A program made the position numbers and the translations under genes. 32,756 nucleotides of DNA from NCBI RefSeq assembly GCF_963976135.1, contig NZ_CAXBKN010000026.1:1-32756 (forward strand), given 5' to 3'. Below the pieces are notes generated by a model. That model saw only the letters and a program-made list of their open reading frames with translations, ran no database searches and was not told the origin of the DNA. Shown here piece by piece: positions 22,121 through 31,309 of the stretch. This stretch comes from Maricaulis sp963976135. GTDB lineage: Bacteria > Pseudomonadota > Alphaproteobacteria > Caulobacterales > Maricaulaceae. Every line of letters begins with the position of its first letter. The stretch's first letter is position 1.

Positions 22121-22744
22121 TTGACCCGGGATGAGTTTGAAGCGGCCACCGGTGTTTCACGTGAAACAGCGCAGGGCTTTGATCATTGGCGCGAGCTTCT
22201 GGTGGAAGCCAATGCACACACCAATCTGGTCGGCCGGTCGACACTGGATGATTTCTGGGAGCGGCACGCCCTCGACAGCCTCCAGCTGATGCAGCTTATT
22301 CCGTCGGGGACGCGCCGTATCGCCGATCTGGGAGCCGGTGCGGGCTTTCCCGGGCTCGCCCTGGCCCTGGCTTGCCGTGATCGCGGCCTCCAGACCCGCA
22401 TCGTCATGATCGACTCCGTCGCCAAGAAGACCGCATTCCTCAATCGCGTCATTGGCGAACTGGGTGTGGCGGCCGAGGCGCGAGCGATTCGGGTTGAGGC
22501 CATGGACCCGTCCGAAGACTTTGAAATCGTCACGGCACGCGCATTTGCGCCCTTGAATAAATTATTGGGATTCGCTGCCCCGCTGTTGAAAAGCGGGACC
22601 GTTGGCCTGTTTTTCAAGGGCCGGCACTACCGTGACGAATTGACCGAGGCCCATAAACACTGGACATTCGAAACCGAAGTCATACCCAGTCAGACCGGTG
22701 ATGGTGTGATCCTGCGTATCAGTGAGGTACAGCGTGTCCGATGA
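22121..22744 (+). CDS. rsmG: 16S rRNA (guanine-N7) methyltransferase RsmG
   Basis: RsmG (GidB) methylates G527 of 16S rRNA; its loss gives low-level streptomycin resistance in E. coli. The 207-residue product has the SAM-binding motif DLGAGAGFPGLALA (69-82), ERHALDSLQL and FEIVTARAFAPL. The start is TTG at 22121, right after the mnmG stop codon, with GAGAGG 8 nt upstream. VSRETA (12-17) is encoded by parS site 3. Its end overlaps parA by 11 bp. Confidence 0.94.
   Translation: MTRDEFEAATGVSRETAQGFDHWRELLVEANAHTNLVGRSTLDDFWERHALDSLQLMQLIPSGTRRIADLGAGAGFPGLALALACRDRGLQTRIVMIDSVAKKTAFLNRVIGELGVAAEARAIRVEAMDPSEDFEIVTARAFAPLNKLLGFAAPLLKSGTVGLFFKGRHYRDELTEAHKHWTFETEVIPSQTGDGVILRISEVQRVR
22153..22168. 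other. parS site 3, inside rsmG
   Basis: tgtttcacgtgaaaca is an exact parS palindrome. It encodes the VSRETA segment of RsmG and lies about 570 bp upstream of parA. Confidence 0.93.
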
Positions 22745-23579
22745 TCTTCCGCGCCACAGTGCGCCCCGAGTGATCGCTATTGCCAATCAGAAAGGCGGGG
22801 TCGGCAAGACAACGACCGCCATCAATCTGGGCACAGCGCTGGCGGCGGTGAAGCAAAAAGTCCTCATCATTGATCTCGACCCCCAGGGCAATGCATCGAC
22901 CGGACTCGGCGTGCCCCCGGCCCGGCGGACAACCACGTCTTTTGATGTTCTGGTCGGCAGTGTCCCGCTGAGCGAGGCCCTGGTGCCGACCCTGGTGCCC
23001 GGCCTGTCCATTCTGCCCTCTGACGTTCTCCTGTCAGGTGCCGAGCTTGAACTGGCGACGGATCAGGGCCGTTCCTATCGTCTCAAGCGCGCCGTAGACC
23101 AGTATTTTCAAGGCCTGCAACATGAATCCGACGGGTTCGACTATATTTTGATCGACTGTCCGCCATCGCTGAACGTCCTGACAGTCAACGCCATGACTGC
23201 GGCCGATTCCATCCTTGTGCCCCTGCAGTGCGAATTCTTCGCGCTTGAGGGCCTGACCCAGCTCATTCGCACGGTTGAGCGTGTCCGCGGGCATTTGAAT
23301 GCCAAGCTCGAGATCCAGGGCATCGTCCTGACGATGTATGATTCCCGAAATAATCTCTCGGCCGAAGTGGCGGCCGATGTGCGCGGTCATTTTGGCGATA
23401 CGGTCTACAAGACGGTGATTCCGCGCAATGTCCGCGTCTCCGAGGCGCCATCAGTGGGCAAGCCAGTCCTGCTGTATGATCTCGCCTGCACCGGCTCCCA
23501 GGCCTATCTCGGCCTGGCTCGTGAAATTGTCCGTCAGGAACGTAGCCGCAGCCGGCTGAAACAGGGTGAAGTGGCATGA
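22734..23579 (+). CDS. parA: Chromosome-partitioning ATPase ParA
   Basis: ParA forms an ATP-dependent gradient on the nucleoid that pulls ParB-parS complexes and so segregates the origin. The 281-residue product has the deviant Walker A KGGVGKTT (20-27, two Lys), LIIDLDPQGNASTGLG, and Walker B YILIDCPPSL. The conserved NVRVSEAPS follows in the C-terminal half. GTG at 22734 has GAGG 6 nt upstream and is preferred to GTG at 22722. It overlaps parB by 4 bp. Confidence 0.96.
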   Translation: MSDDLPRHSAPRVIAIANQKGGVGKTTTAINLGTALAAVKQKVLIIDLDPQGNASTGLGVPPARRTTTSFDVLVGSVPLSEALVPTLVPGLSILPSDVLLSGAELELATDQGRSYRLKRAVDQYFQGLQHESDGFDYILIDCPPSLNVLTVNAMTAADSILVPLQCEFFALEGLTQLIRTVERVRGHLNAKLEIQGIVLTMYDSRNNLSAEVAADVRGHFGDTVYKTVIPRNVRVSEAPSVGKPVLLYDLACTGSQAYLGLAREIVRQERSRSRLKQGEVA

Positions 23580-24496
23580 CCGGAACCGACAAGAATCGCC
23601 GCCTCGGCCGCGGCCTCTCAGCGTTGCTTGGTGAGACCGAGGGCGAATCCTTCGAGACCACAACGACCGCCGCAAGCCCGGCGCCCGCGTCGCGTGATGG
23701 CGTCCGGATGTTGGCTATCGAGCTGATCCGGCCCAATCCTGACCAGCCCCGCAAGGCCATGGCGGAGGCCGAGCTGGAAGCCCTCGCGGCGTCGATTGCC
23801 GAGAAGGGAATCGTCCAGCCAATCCTGGTTCGCCCCGCCAAGGGACCAGGCGAGGCTTATGAAATTGTCGCGGGTGAGCGCCGCTGGCGCGCGGCGCAGC
23901 GAGCCCGCCTGCATGAAGTGCCTGCCCTGGTCCGGGAACTTTCCGACCAGGAAACGCTGGAAATCGGCATTGTCGAGAACGTCCAGCGCGCCGATCTCAA
24001 CCCGGTTGAAGAGGCCCAGGCCTATCGTCAGCTGATTGATCGATATGGCCACACGCAGGAAGACATCGCACGGGCCGTATCGAAGAGCCGCAGCCATGTC
24101 GCCAATATGGTACGCCTGCTCTCCCTGCCTGCCATTGTCCTGACATTCCTGTCCGAAGGCAAGATTTCAACCGGTCATGCTCGCGCCATCGCGACGGCCC
24201 CAGACCCAGCCGGTCTAGCTCAAGTCATTGTTGATAAGGGACTTTCAGTGCGCGATGCCGAAGGGTTGGCGCGTCAGGCACTGGATCGGCCGTCTCCGGT
24301 CCGCCGACAGCCTCCTGCCGCTTCCTCGCCTGACAAAGATGCTGACACGCGTTCGCTCGAGGCCGATATATCGGCCCGGCTCGGCCTTGATGTCGATATC
24401 CGGCACGGGAGTGATGGCGGCGAGGTTCGCGTGCGCTATACGACACTGGAGCAGCTCGACGATGTCTGCCGGCGGCTCAGTTCGGCCGAGCACTGA
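23576..24496 (+). CDS. parB: Chromosome-partitioning protein ParB
   Basis: ParB binds parS, loads as a CTP-dependent clamp and spreads along DNA. The 306-residue product has the ParA-stimulating N-terminal motif RRLGRGLSALLGE (8-20). The CTP-binding domain shows GERRWRAAQ (100-108) and ENVQRADL (134-141). A helix-turn-helix lies around 156-182 (TQEDIARAVSKSRSHVANMV), followed by a C-terminal dimerisation segment after an acidic linker. It is convergent with holA with only 6 bp between stop codons. Confidence 0.96.
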   Translation: MTGTDKNRRLGRGLSALLGETEGESFETTTTAASPAPASRDGVRMLAIELIRPNPDQPRKAMAEAELEALAASIAEKGIVQPILVRPAKGPGEAYEIVAGERRWRAAQRARLHEVPALVRELSDQETLEIGIVENVQRADLNPVEEAQAYRQLIDRYGHTQEDIARAVSKSRSHVANMVRLLSLPAIVLTFLSEGKISTGHARAIATAPDPAGLAQVIVDKGLSVRDAEGLARQALDRPSPVRRQPPAASSPDKDADTRSLEADISARLGLDVDIRHGSDGGEVRVRYTTLEQLDDVCRRLSSAEH

Positions 24497-24502
24497 CTAT
24501 CG

Positions 24503-25558
24503 TCAGGCCCGCATCCGCGCGGCACCGCGCGCAAGACGCAGCAAAAGATCACCGACCAGGGTATCGGCTGGACTGGCCGACCGCTTGACGGCACGCTCGG
24601 CATCAAAGGCCAATTGCCGTGCCGCATCGAGCCGGCGCCCACGCCATATCTGCAATTGGCCGCGAAATTGTGCGGCCTGCGGGCCGTAACGAGGCGCACC
24701 GCTGCGCGCAATTGCCGTTTCATCGCCACCTGCAGCAGCAACGGATCCCAGCTGGTCGAGCCTGCGTTGCAGGGCGCGCAACACGCCGACTGCACTGGCA
24801 CCACCACCCAGCGCCCGGATATAGGCACTGTCTGCGATAGTCAGTGAGCCATCAAGAACGGGCCCGATGATCGCGTCGAGCGCCGCATCGCCCTGATCCG
24901 CCGCGATCATCTCGACATCGCTGAGCTCAACACGATCATCACCGGGCGCACGCTGACTCTTCAGGCCTCTGAAAAGAATCAGTTTTTCAATCTCGCCCCG
25001 CGCAAAGGCCCGATCCCCTTCCAGACGTGGCAGCCAGGCAGCCCGGGCGTCGGAAGTGAGCGTCAGGCCTTCATCGGCCAGCATTCTGGTCGCAATATCG
25101 GCCAGTGATTGCGCGGAGTCGGCATAACAGGCGATGGCCATCGACAACTTGGCCGGCTCGAACAGCTTGCGCAGCTTACCACGCGGCGTCAGATCGCCGG
25201 ATTCGACGACCAGACACGCCTCTGCCTGGGCCTGCCCCTTTTCGAGGGCCGCCACGAGTTCCAGGATCGGGCCGCTGCCGGTCTCGCCAGACAGGCGCAC
25301 GCGAACCAGCCGGGCACCACCGGTCAGCGACATGGCTGCCATGGCATCGGCCAGGCTGGCTGGGTCGGATTTGAGGTCCTCTTCGGTGAGTTGGGTAACG
25401 GCGAAGGGGTCATTCGGGTCGGGGACCAGTGCTTTGGCCAGCGCGTCAGCGCGCTCATGCACCAGACCTCTGTCGGGTCCGAATATCAGATAGGCTTTCA
25501 GCTTGGGGTCAGGATGCGCTATCCGCGCATCGGCATCGCGTGGCGATGATTTTACCAC
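24503..25558 (-). CDS. holA: DNA polymerase III delta subunit
   Basis: HolA opens the sliding clamp as part of the clamp loader. The 351-residue product has an AAA+-like N-terminal domain without a working P-loop (KAYLIFGPDRGLVHERADAL). It then has RLVRVRLSGE, LEGDRAFARGEIEKLILF and a helical C-terminal collar domain containing IRALGGGASAVGVLRALQR. The start is GTG at 25558, overlapping the lptE end by 7 bp, so leuS, lptE and holA are probably one operon. Confidence 0.92.
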   Translation of the reverse strand: MVKSSPRDADARIAHPDPKLKAYLIFGPDRGLVHERADALAKALVPDPNDPFAVTQLTEEDLKSDPASLADAMAAMSLTGGARLVRVRLSGETGSGPILELVAALEKGQAQAEACLVVESGDLTPRGKLRKLFEPAKLSMAIACYADSAQSLADIATRMLADEGLTLTSDARAAWLPRLEGDRAFARGEIEKLILFRGLKSQRAPGDDRVELSDVEMIAADQGDAALDAIIGPVLDGSLTIADSAYIRALGGGASAVGVLRALQRRLDQLGSVAAAGGDETAIARSGAPRYGPQAAQFRGQLQIWRGRRLDAARQLAFDAERAVKRSASPADTLVGDLLLRLARGAARMRA

Positions 25559-26052
25559 GCCTGCCTGTCCTGCATTGCCCGCGCCAGCTGCGTAATGATC
25601 CGGTCAGCAGCGGTGCTGACGGCACGGTCTTCGGCATCGACTTCCGACGTCAGCGCCCCATACACGCCGGCCGGGACGTCATAGGACGCATCGCTGCGGG
25701 CAACGCCGGTCAAGACGGGATCAACTGCGCCGTCGCGGACCAATTCCCAGTCCACACTGATGCGGACAACGTAACGGCTTGCAATCGCATCGGCGCCGAC
25801 CCCGAATGGCGTCGAAGTCACTGTGGTTGTGGCGCGAAGCGTATAGGGGCCTGAGGCCGAGCGCGCGCCCATACTATCGATCAGGGCTTCCTGCAGACGG
25901 AAATCAACGCGTTCCCGCCCGGTTTCGACCCGGATGTTCGACAGCTCCCCGGAAACGCCGCTGGCACCGTACATGGGTGTGAAGCCACAGGCAGAAAGGC
26001 TGAGGCCAATCAGCAAGATCAGAGCGGACAGGGCAAGATGGACAGGGCGCAT
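25552..26052 (-). CDS. lptE: LPS-assembly lipoprotein LptE
   Basis: LptE plugs the LptD barrel that inserts lipopolysaccharide into the outer membrane. The 166-residue product has a signal peptide and lipobox LSLSACGFTPMYG (Cys22); GFTPMYG after the Cys is typical of alphaproteobacterial LptE. The domain includes SRYVVRISVDWELV and ends in a long helix (AADRIITQLARAM). ATG at 26052 has GGGAT upstream and is preferred to TTG at 26070. It starts 4 bp after the leuS stop codon. Confidence 0.9.
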   Translation of the reverse strand: MRPVHLALSALILLIGLSLSACGFTPMYGASGVSGELSNIRVETGRERVDFRLQEALIDSMGARSASGPYTLRATTTVTSTPFGVGADAIASRYVVRISVDWELVRDGAVDPVLTGVARSDASYDVPAGVYGALTSEVDAEDRAVSTAADRIITQLARAMQDRQAW

Positions 26053-26056
26053 GACT

Positions 26057-28654
26057 TTATCCCGCGACAATATTCACAATGCGACCAGGTACCACGATCA
26101 CCTTGCGTATCGTAAGCCCTTCGAGCGAACGCGCCACCCCTTCTTCGGAGAGGGCCATCTGTTTGACGCTTTCCTGATCGAGATCCTTGGGAATTGAGAT
26201 CTCCCCGCGCCGCTTTCCATTGACCTGGACCGGCAAGACGAGGTCGGTTTCGACCAGCAGGCTGAGATCGACTTCCGGCCATGGCGCATCGATCACCAGC
26301 CCTTCACCACCGAGCCTGTGCCAGCATTCTTCAGCCAGATGCGGAATGAAGGGTGAGATCAGGCGGGCCAGTATGCCCAGCGTTTCGGCCCGGGCTTCAA
26401 TCATGCCGGCACCGCCGGCTTCCGCTTTGCGCAGGGCGTTCACCAGGTCATGTATCTGGGCCACGGCCGAGTTGAAGCGGAAGCCCTCGATCGCCTCAGT
26501 GACACCTTTGAGCGTCTTGTGGGCCGATTTCCGCAGCGCCAGGGCATCGCCCTCGGCGCCTGTTGCAACTGCCAGCGGACCCGGCGCGCCCTCGGGCAGC
26601 GAAATCATCACGGTCCAAAGGCGCTGGATAAAGCGCCAGACACCTTCCACGCCACTATCGGTATATTCGACATCGCGCTCCGGCGGCGAATCCGACAAGA
26701 CAAACCAGCGCACGGCATCGGCGCCAAAATCTTCAACGAAAGCGTCCAGATCGACGACATTCTTCTTGGATTTCGACATTTTCTCGATACCGCCGATCGT
26801 CACCGGCTTGCCGGTGGCAATTTCCGTGGCGCTGTCATGCTTGCGATCAACCTCCTCGGGGGAGAGCCAGCGGCCATCACCCGATTTGAAGGTTTCATGC
26901 GTGACCATGCCCTGGGTGAACAGCCCGGCAAAGGGCTCCCCATTGTCCATGTTCAAGAGGTCGGTATCATTGAGCGCCCGCGTGAAAAAGCGCGCGTAGA
27001 GCAGGTGGAGAATCGCATGCTCGATCCCGCCGACATACTGGTCAACCGGCATCCAATGCTTGGCCTCGGCCGCATCAAACGGCTTGTCGTCGCATCCCGG
27101 TGAGGTGAAGCGCAGGAAATACCAGGATGAGCATACAAAGGTATCGAGCGTGTCCGTCTCGCGGCGCGCCGGCTTGCCGCAGGACGGGCATTCGGTGTGC
27201 TTCCAGGTCGGGTGACGTTCGAGCGGATTGCTCGGATGGTCGAAGGTGACGTCTTCCGGCAGAACAATGGGTAATTGGTCGGTGGGTACCGGGACGGCAC
27301 CGCACGCGCTGCAATGGACGATAGGAATCGGGCAACCCCAATAGCGTTGCCGGGATACCAGCCAGTCGCGCAGGCGGTAGCTGGTCGCACCTTCACCCAG
27401 CTTGCGCGCTTCCAGTTCGGTGATCGCGCGGTCCAGGGCGTCCTCGGTGCTCATACCGTCCAGGAAGCGCGAATTGAAGATCGTGCCTGGACCGGTATAG
27501 GCCTCGTCCTCGACCTGGTAGTTCGCCGCATCCTCACCCGCCGGCAAGACGACGGGATTGACCGGGAGCTGGTATTTGCGCGCGAAATCCAGATCGCGTT
27601 GGTCGCCAGCCGGTGAGCCGAAAATTGCCCCAGTCCCGTAGGAGGAGAGGACAAAATTCGCTGCCCAGACCGGCAATTCCCATTCCGGATCAAACGGATG
27701 GCGCACGGTAATCCCCAGATCAACACCGCGCTTTGGAGCTTTCTCTATGTCCTCTGCCGTGGTCCCCATCCGCGCGCAATCGCGCATGAAGACATCGACT
27801 TCAGGATTGTCCTCGGCGATTTTGCGCACGATCGGATGATCCGGCGCCAGGGCCAGGAAACTGGCACCGAACAGGGTGTCCGGACGGGTGGTAAAGACAT
27901 CAATCGTTGCACCGAACTCATCGGAGATTTCGGCTTCGGTCAGCGGAAAGCAGACGGTTGCGCCCCGCGAGCGGCCGATCCAGTTGGATTGCATCGTCCG
28001 GACTTTCTCCGGCCAGCGATCCAGAGTGTCGAGCGCATCGGTCAACTCGTCGGCATAGGCGGTGATCTTGAAGAACCATTGATCGAGCTCACGCTGGACG
28101 ACGAGCGCCCCGGAGCGCCAGCCTCGGCCATCGATCACCTGTTCATTGGCCAAAACGGTCTGGTCGACCGGATCCCAATTGACCTTGGCGGTCTTGCGGT
28201 AAACCAGGTCTTTCTCGAAAAATTTCAGAAAAATGGCTTGCTGGTGCCTGTAATAGGATGGGTCGCAGGTCGCGAATTCCCGACTCCAGTCAAGCGCCAG
28301 GCCGAGGCGCTGCAATTGCCCCCGCATGACATCGATATTGGCGTGGGTCCATTTGCCTGGATGGACGCCGCGGTCGCGCGCTGCATTCTCGGCCGGCAGT
28401 CCAAACGCATCCCAGCCCATCGGGTGCAGGACATCAAAACCACGGGCGCGCTTATAGCGGGCAATGACGTCGCCCATGGTGTAATTGCGCGAATGCCCGA
28501 CATGGATGCGTCCCGATGGATAGGGAAACATTTCAAGCACATAATATTTTGGCTTGCCGTTTTGAGCCTTGGGCCCGCCCGCAAGGAAGGAGTCACGCTC
28601 CGCCCAAGCCGCCTGCCATTTCGGCTCGGCTTCACGTGGATTGTATCGGCTCAT
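26057..28654 (-). CDS. leuS: Leucyl-tRNA synthetase
   Basis: LeuS charges tRNA-Leu. The 865-residue product is full length. It has the class I HIGH motif HVGHSRNY (from 51), the editing domain with TTRPDTLFGASFLALAPDHP, a zinc-like CxxC pair region (CSACGAVP and CPSCGKPA), and KMSKSKKN near residue 625. An anticodon-binding domain and a C-terminal tRNA-binding extension follow. The start codon ATG lies 38 bp after the DUF3576 stop codon; the two genes may be co-transcribed. Confidence 0.97.
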   Translation of the reverse strand: MSRYNPREAEPKWQAAWAERDSFLAGGPKAQNGKPKYYVLEMFPYPSGRIHVGHSRNYTMGDVIARYKRARGFDVLHPMGWDAFGLPAENAARDRGVHPGKWTHANIDVMRGQLQRLGLALDWSREFATCDPSYYRHQQAIFLKFFEKDLVYRKTAKVNWDPVDQTVLANEQVIDGRGWRSGALVVQRELDQWFFKITAYADELTDALDTLDRWPEKVRTMQSNWIGRSRGATVCFPLTEAEISDEFGATIDVFTTRPDTLFGASFLALAPDHPIVRKIAEDNPEVDVFMRDCARMGTTAEDIEKAPKRGVDLGITVRHPFDPEWELPVWAANFVLSSYGTGAIFGSPAGDQRDLDFARKYQLPVNPVVLPAGEDAANYQVEDEAYTGPGTIFNSRFLDGMSTEDALDRAITELEARKLGEGATSYRLRDWLVSRQRYWGCPIPIVHCSACGAVPVPTDQLPIVLPEDVTFDHPSNPLERHPTWKHTECPSCGKPARRETDTLDTFVCSSWYFLRFTSPGCDDKPFDAAEAKHWMPVDQYVGGIEHAILHLLYARFFTRALNDTDLLNMDNGEPFAGLFTQGMVTHETFKSGDGRWLSPEEVDRKHDSATEIATGKPVTIGGIEKMSKSKKNVVDLDAFVEDFGADAVRWFVLSDSPPERDVEYTDSGVEGVWRFIQRLWTVMISLPEGAPGPLAVATGAEGDALALRKSAHKTLKGVTEAIEGFRFNSAVAQIHDLVNALRKAEAGGAGMIEARAETLGILARLISPFIPHLAEECWHRLGGEGLVIDAPWPEVDLSLLVETDLVLPVQVNGKRRGEISIPKDLDQESVKQMALSEEGVARSLEGLTIRKVIVVPGRIVNIVAG

Positions 28655-28692
28655 ATGCTTGGCTCGCAGCGTTTGACCGCGTACCCGGTGCC

Positions 28693-29196
28693 CTAATCTT
28701 CCAGACGTGCAATGCGCAGCTGGCGAGCTCGGGTCAGGATAGCGTTTTCAATTTCGTAGGAGGTTTGCGGATTGGTCTCGGCATCGATCCAGCCGCCAGT
28801 CTCTTCGCGAACCTGGCGGAAGACATTGACCGCCAATGCATCGGCACGCAGGCGCGTATCGAGAATATAGACGGTGAGCTTGAAGCGCTCGGTGGTCATT
28901 TGCGGATTGGCATACCAATCCGTGATGATGACACCGCCGAAGGGATCGACTTCAGCGAGCGGCATGAAGCTGATCGTGTCCAGGCTGGCGCGCCACAAAT
29001 ACCCGTTGACGCCGATGCCTTCTGGCTCGACCGGGCGATTGCTGCGCAGCGGGTTTGGCAGGCTCGGCAGCTGAAAACCGGATGAGCGCTGATCGGTTTG
29101 CGCTTCCGCAGCAGCGTCGCCGCCGCGAGTTGAACAGGCTGGGAGAAACAGGAGGGCGGCGAACAGGGCCGCACCAAGAATCCGGCTATCGGACAT
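28693..29196 (-). CDS. DUF3576-family lipoprotein
   Basis: This is a 167-residue lipoprotein with a signal peptide and lipobox LFLPACS (Cys21), a Ser/Gln-rich linker, then GVNGYLWRASLDTISFMPLAEVDPFGGVIITDWY. That last stretch is characteristic of the DUF3576 family of alphaproteobacteria. The C-terminal part has a helix with ENAILTRARQLRIARL. The role is unknown; an envelope function is likely from the lipobox and from linkage to leuS and lptE. ATG at 29196 has AAAGGAG 9 nt upstream. Confidence 0.85.
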   Translation of the reverse strand: MSDSRILGAALFAALLFLPACSTRGGDAAAEAQTDQRSSGFQLPSLPNPLRSNRPVEPEGIGVNGYLWRASLDTISFMPLAEVDPFGGVIITDWYANPQMTTERFKLTVYILDTRLRADALAVNVFRQVREETGGWIDAETNPQTSYEIENAILTRARQLRIARLED

Positions 29197-29463
29197 TTGC
29201 CGTAACTCCTTTAATGCAAGACGGCGAAAACACTTCCCATACACTCGAATCTTGCGAGCTCAGGCGTATCGGGAAGGTGTGTATAACACGCGATCTTTCT
29301 CGCGCCAGCGCCGAAAGGCACCCAAATGAGCGTGGCATGTGTGCAACATGTGGCAAGGAACGCCATCAACAAGGGTTGGTGGCGCTTGACCACAGCCTGT
29401 CTGTCGCATCCATTAACGGCGCGACGTCCGGGGGGACGGGGCCGAACGGCGGGGCCGCGAGGT

Positions 29464-30726
29464 ATGAAACGGACTTTCAGCGCGATCCTTTTCGCCGCTT
29501 TGTCCGGATTGCTCGCGGGCCCGCCGGCTTTCTCTCAATCGGCACAATCTCAATCGACATTTGATGCGCTGGACGCAGACCTGCCCGAGCTCCGGATTGA
29601 TCTGGGCGCTGTCTGGCTTGCAGGTTCAGATGCGGCCCCATCCAACGGATTTCTCTACGATATCGATGCCGAGCTGGTGATTGAAACCTTCACGGATGCC
29701 GGCCGGCGCTGGGGAATTGTCCTGGGCGGCCGTGTCGAACATGACACCGGACGACGTGGCTGGGGCGGACCTGTCGGCGATTGCCCGCCCGGGACTGCCG
29801 ATTGCGCACAGGTCATGGTGGACGGTACGGTTCGCGCGGTTCGTGCGGGCAGTTCCGGCTTTCAGTCCGCTGTCTCGGAACCTGGCGACGGCACGCGGAT
29901 CGCCGTGCAGTCGGGCTATGGATTTCTCGATATTGGCTGGGGCGAGCTACGGGCCGGTTATGGCGCCGGGGCTGCGGACCTCGATCCTGAGCGGGGGCCG
30001 ACGGCCTTCCGCCTGAGCCGTGCTGATGGTGGCCGCGTCGACTTGACCGGGCTGAGCGGCGCGCGGACCCGCAATCTGAGTTCCGGAAGCGCGCCTAAAA
30101 TCGTGTTCCGTTCAATTGCCATTGGACAATCATCCAGTGTCGGTTCGGTCCGCATTGCCTCATCCTTCACGCCGCGTGTCCGCGATTGCGGGGTTGACCA
30201 TTGTGCCTGGGGGGCTGGCCCAGCTGGTCTGGTGAGCCCTGTTTTCGACAATGTCTGGGAAATGGGTGTGCGTTACGAAATATTGCGCGGCGAGAATGAA
30301 TTTGCTTTCAGCCTGGGCCTCAGCGAGGGCTCCGAGACGAGTGGCGTCTCCGGGTTCGCCGGGTTGAGCACGCAGGATGCCGGCTTCCGCTGGACCCGTG
30401 GCCCGGTCAGTGCCGGCGCGCGCTGGCTGCTGTCGAACAATGGTCTCGCTGCGGATGGAGCCTATCAGGCCTGGTCGGTCTCGGCAGCCTATGAACAGGG
30501 GGCCTGGCTGACGGCGCTGGAACTGGCGCGGTTCAGTGATGATCTGGTGCATGTCGATGGTCAAACGCTGCAATTGAGCGCTTCGCGTCTGATTGGCGAG
30601 CGCTGGGTCTTTGGCGGCGGCATCCAGTCTGCCAGCCGGGATGAGCCGGTCATCACCCCGTCCGGGCGGCGGCAAAACCGGCTCAGCGGCATCGCGATTT
30701 TCGCAGAGCTCGGCTGGCAGTTTTGA
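29464..30726 (+). CDS. Porin-like outer-membrane beta-barrel protein
   Basis: This is a 420-residue protein with a signal peptide (MKRTFSAILFAALSGLLAG, likely cut after AFS, residue 24). Alternating strands rich in Gly, Tyr and Phe follow, and the C-terminal strand IAIFAELGWQF ends in Phe, the usual signal for barrel insertion. Segments such as GVRYEILRGENEFAFSLGLSE and AWSVSAAYEQGAWLTALELAR fit amphipathic strands. Two Cys pairs (CPPGTADC and CGVDHC) may form disulfides in loops. It resembles alphaproteobacterial porins; the substrate is unknown. Its mRNA ends at a hairpin with six T. Confidence 0.8.
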   Translation: MKRTFSAILFAALSGLLAGPPAFSQSAQSQSTFDALDADLPELRIDLGAVWLAGSDAAPSNGFLYDIDAELVIETFTDAGRRWGIVLGGRVEHDTGRRGWGGPVGDCPPGTADCAQVMVDGTVRAVRAGSSGFQSAVSEPGDGTRIAVQSGYGFLDIGWGELRAGYGAGAADLDPERGPTAFRLSRADGGRVDLTGLSGARTRNLSSGSAPKIVFRSIAIGQSSSVGSVRIASSFTPRVRDCGVDHCAWGAGPAGLVSPVFDNVWEMGVRYEILRGENEFAFSLGLSEGSETSGVSGFAGLSTQDAGFRWTRGPVSAGARWLLSNNGLAADGAYQAWSVSAAYEQGAWLTALELARFSDDLVHVDGQTLQLSASRLIGERWVFGGGIQSASRDEPVITPSGRRQNRLSGIAIFAELGWQF

Positions 30727-30729
30727 CAT

Positions 30730-30756
30730 ATCCGCCACAGCTGGACGGATTTTTTG
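30730..30756 (+). terminator. Intrinsic terminator of the porin-like gene
   Basis: Arms atccgcc (30730-30736) and gg-a-cggat (from 30743 to 30750) pair with one bulged A around the loop acagct, and a run of T follows directly. The hairpin begins 4 bp after the stop codon. Confidence 0.7.
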
Positions 30757-30768
30757 GTGGTGTCAGTA

Positions 30769-30786
30769 GAATCCGCTTGGGGAGTC
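30769..30786. promoter_or_regulatory. Two GANTC (CcrM) sites before the NtrZ-like gene
   Basis: gaatc at 30769-30773 and gagtc at 30782-30786 lie 44-61 bp before the start codon at 30830. GANTC is the target of the cell-cycle methyltransferase CcrM in this group and marks many GcrA-controlled promoters. No clear -35/-10 pair was found, so the role is only suggested. Confidence 0.3.
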
Positions 30787-30829
30787 CGGGAGCAATGGTT
30801 AGTTTGATGGATCAAGGGAGTGTGGTTCC

Positions 30830-31309
30830 ATGTCCAAGTGGGGAAATTGCCGGGCCTTAATGGTCAAGACTGTGATCGCTGGTTCGATCGCAACGGCAAT
30901 GCTCGGCCTGGCGCCGGCCGCCCTGGCACAGGACGCCGAGCCGACGGTCATTGAGACCGGGGTCCAGCTTCAGTCGACGGCAACCGATGCGCTAGGTGTC
31001 GAGACGCCTTGGTATGAAGCTTTCACGCTTTCGATGAATGAGCACATGTTGCCTGGTCTCGACCTGGAAAATACTGTCGACTGGGAATCCCCGGGCGGCC
31101 GCTGGGGCGTGCGGGTCGGCATCCAGGATGGCCCCGACGTCCGCAGTGATGTCAATGATCTCAGCGCCGGCGCCTTCATCAATCTCGGCGACCGTTTCCG
31201 TCTCGGTGGCCAGGTTCGCCTGATCTCTCCGGATGATCCGATGTTTCGTATGATGGAAAGCGATGCGCGTCAGCCCGAGATCAAGTTTGAATCGGCGCTG
31301 CGCTTCTAG
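30830..31309 (+). CDS. ntrZ: NtrZ-family periplasmic regulatory protein
   Basis: This is a 159-residue protein with a signal peptide (cleavage after ALA, residue 33) and a small beta-rich domain. The end INLGDRFRLGGQVRLISPDD and KFESALRF fits NtrZ, which in Caulobacter inhibits the histidine kinase NtrY from the periplasm. Its position a few genes from parB, beyond leuS, also agrees with the Caulobacter locus as I remember it. The C-terminal aromatic residue could instead suggest a small barrel. A second possible start is ATG at 30860. It shares the CTAG at its stop codon with the convergent thiamine-synthase-like gene. Confidence 0.7.
   Translation: MSKWGNCRALMVKTVIAGSIATAMLGLAPAALAQDAEPTVIETGVQLQSTATDALGVETPWYEAFTLSMNEHMLPGLDLENTVDWESPGGRWGVRVGIQDGPDVRSDVNDLSAGAFINLGDRFRLGGQVRLISPDDPMFRMMESDARQPEIKFESALRF

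Noticed and set aside
27698..28696. 332-residue plus-strand frame opposite leuS
   Set aside because: No recognisable domain and fully inside leuS; the leuS motifs are intact.
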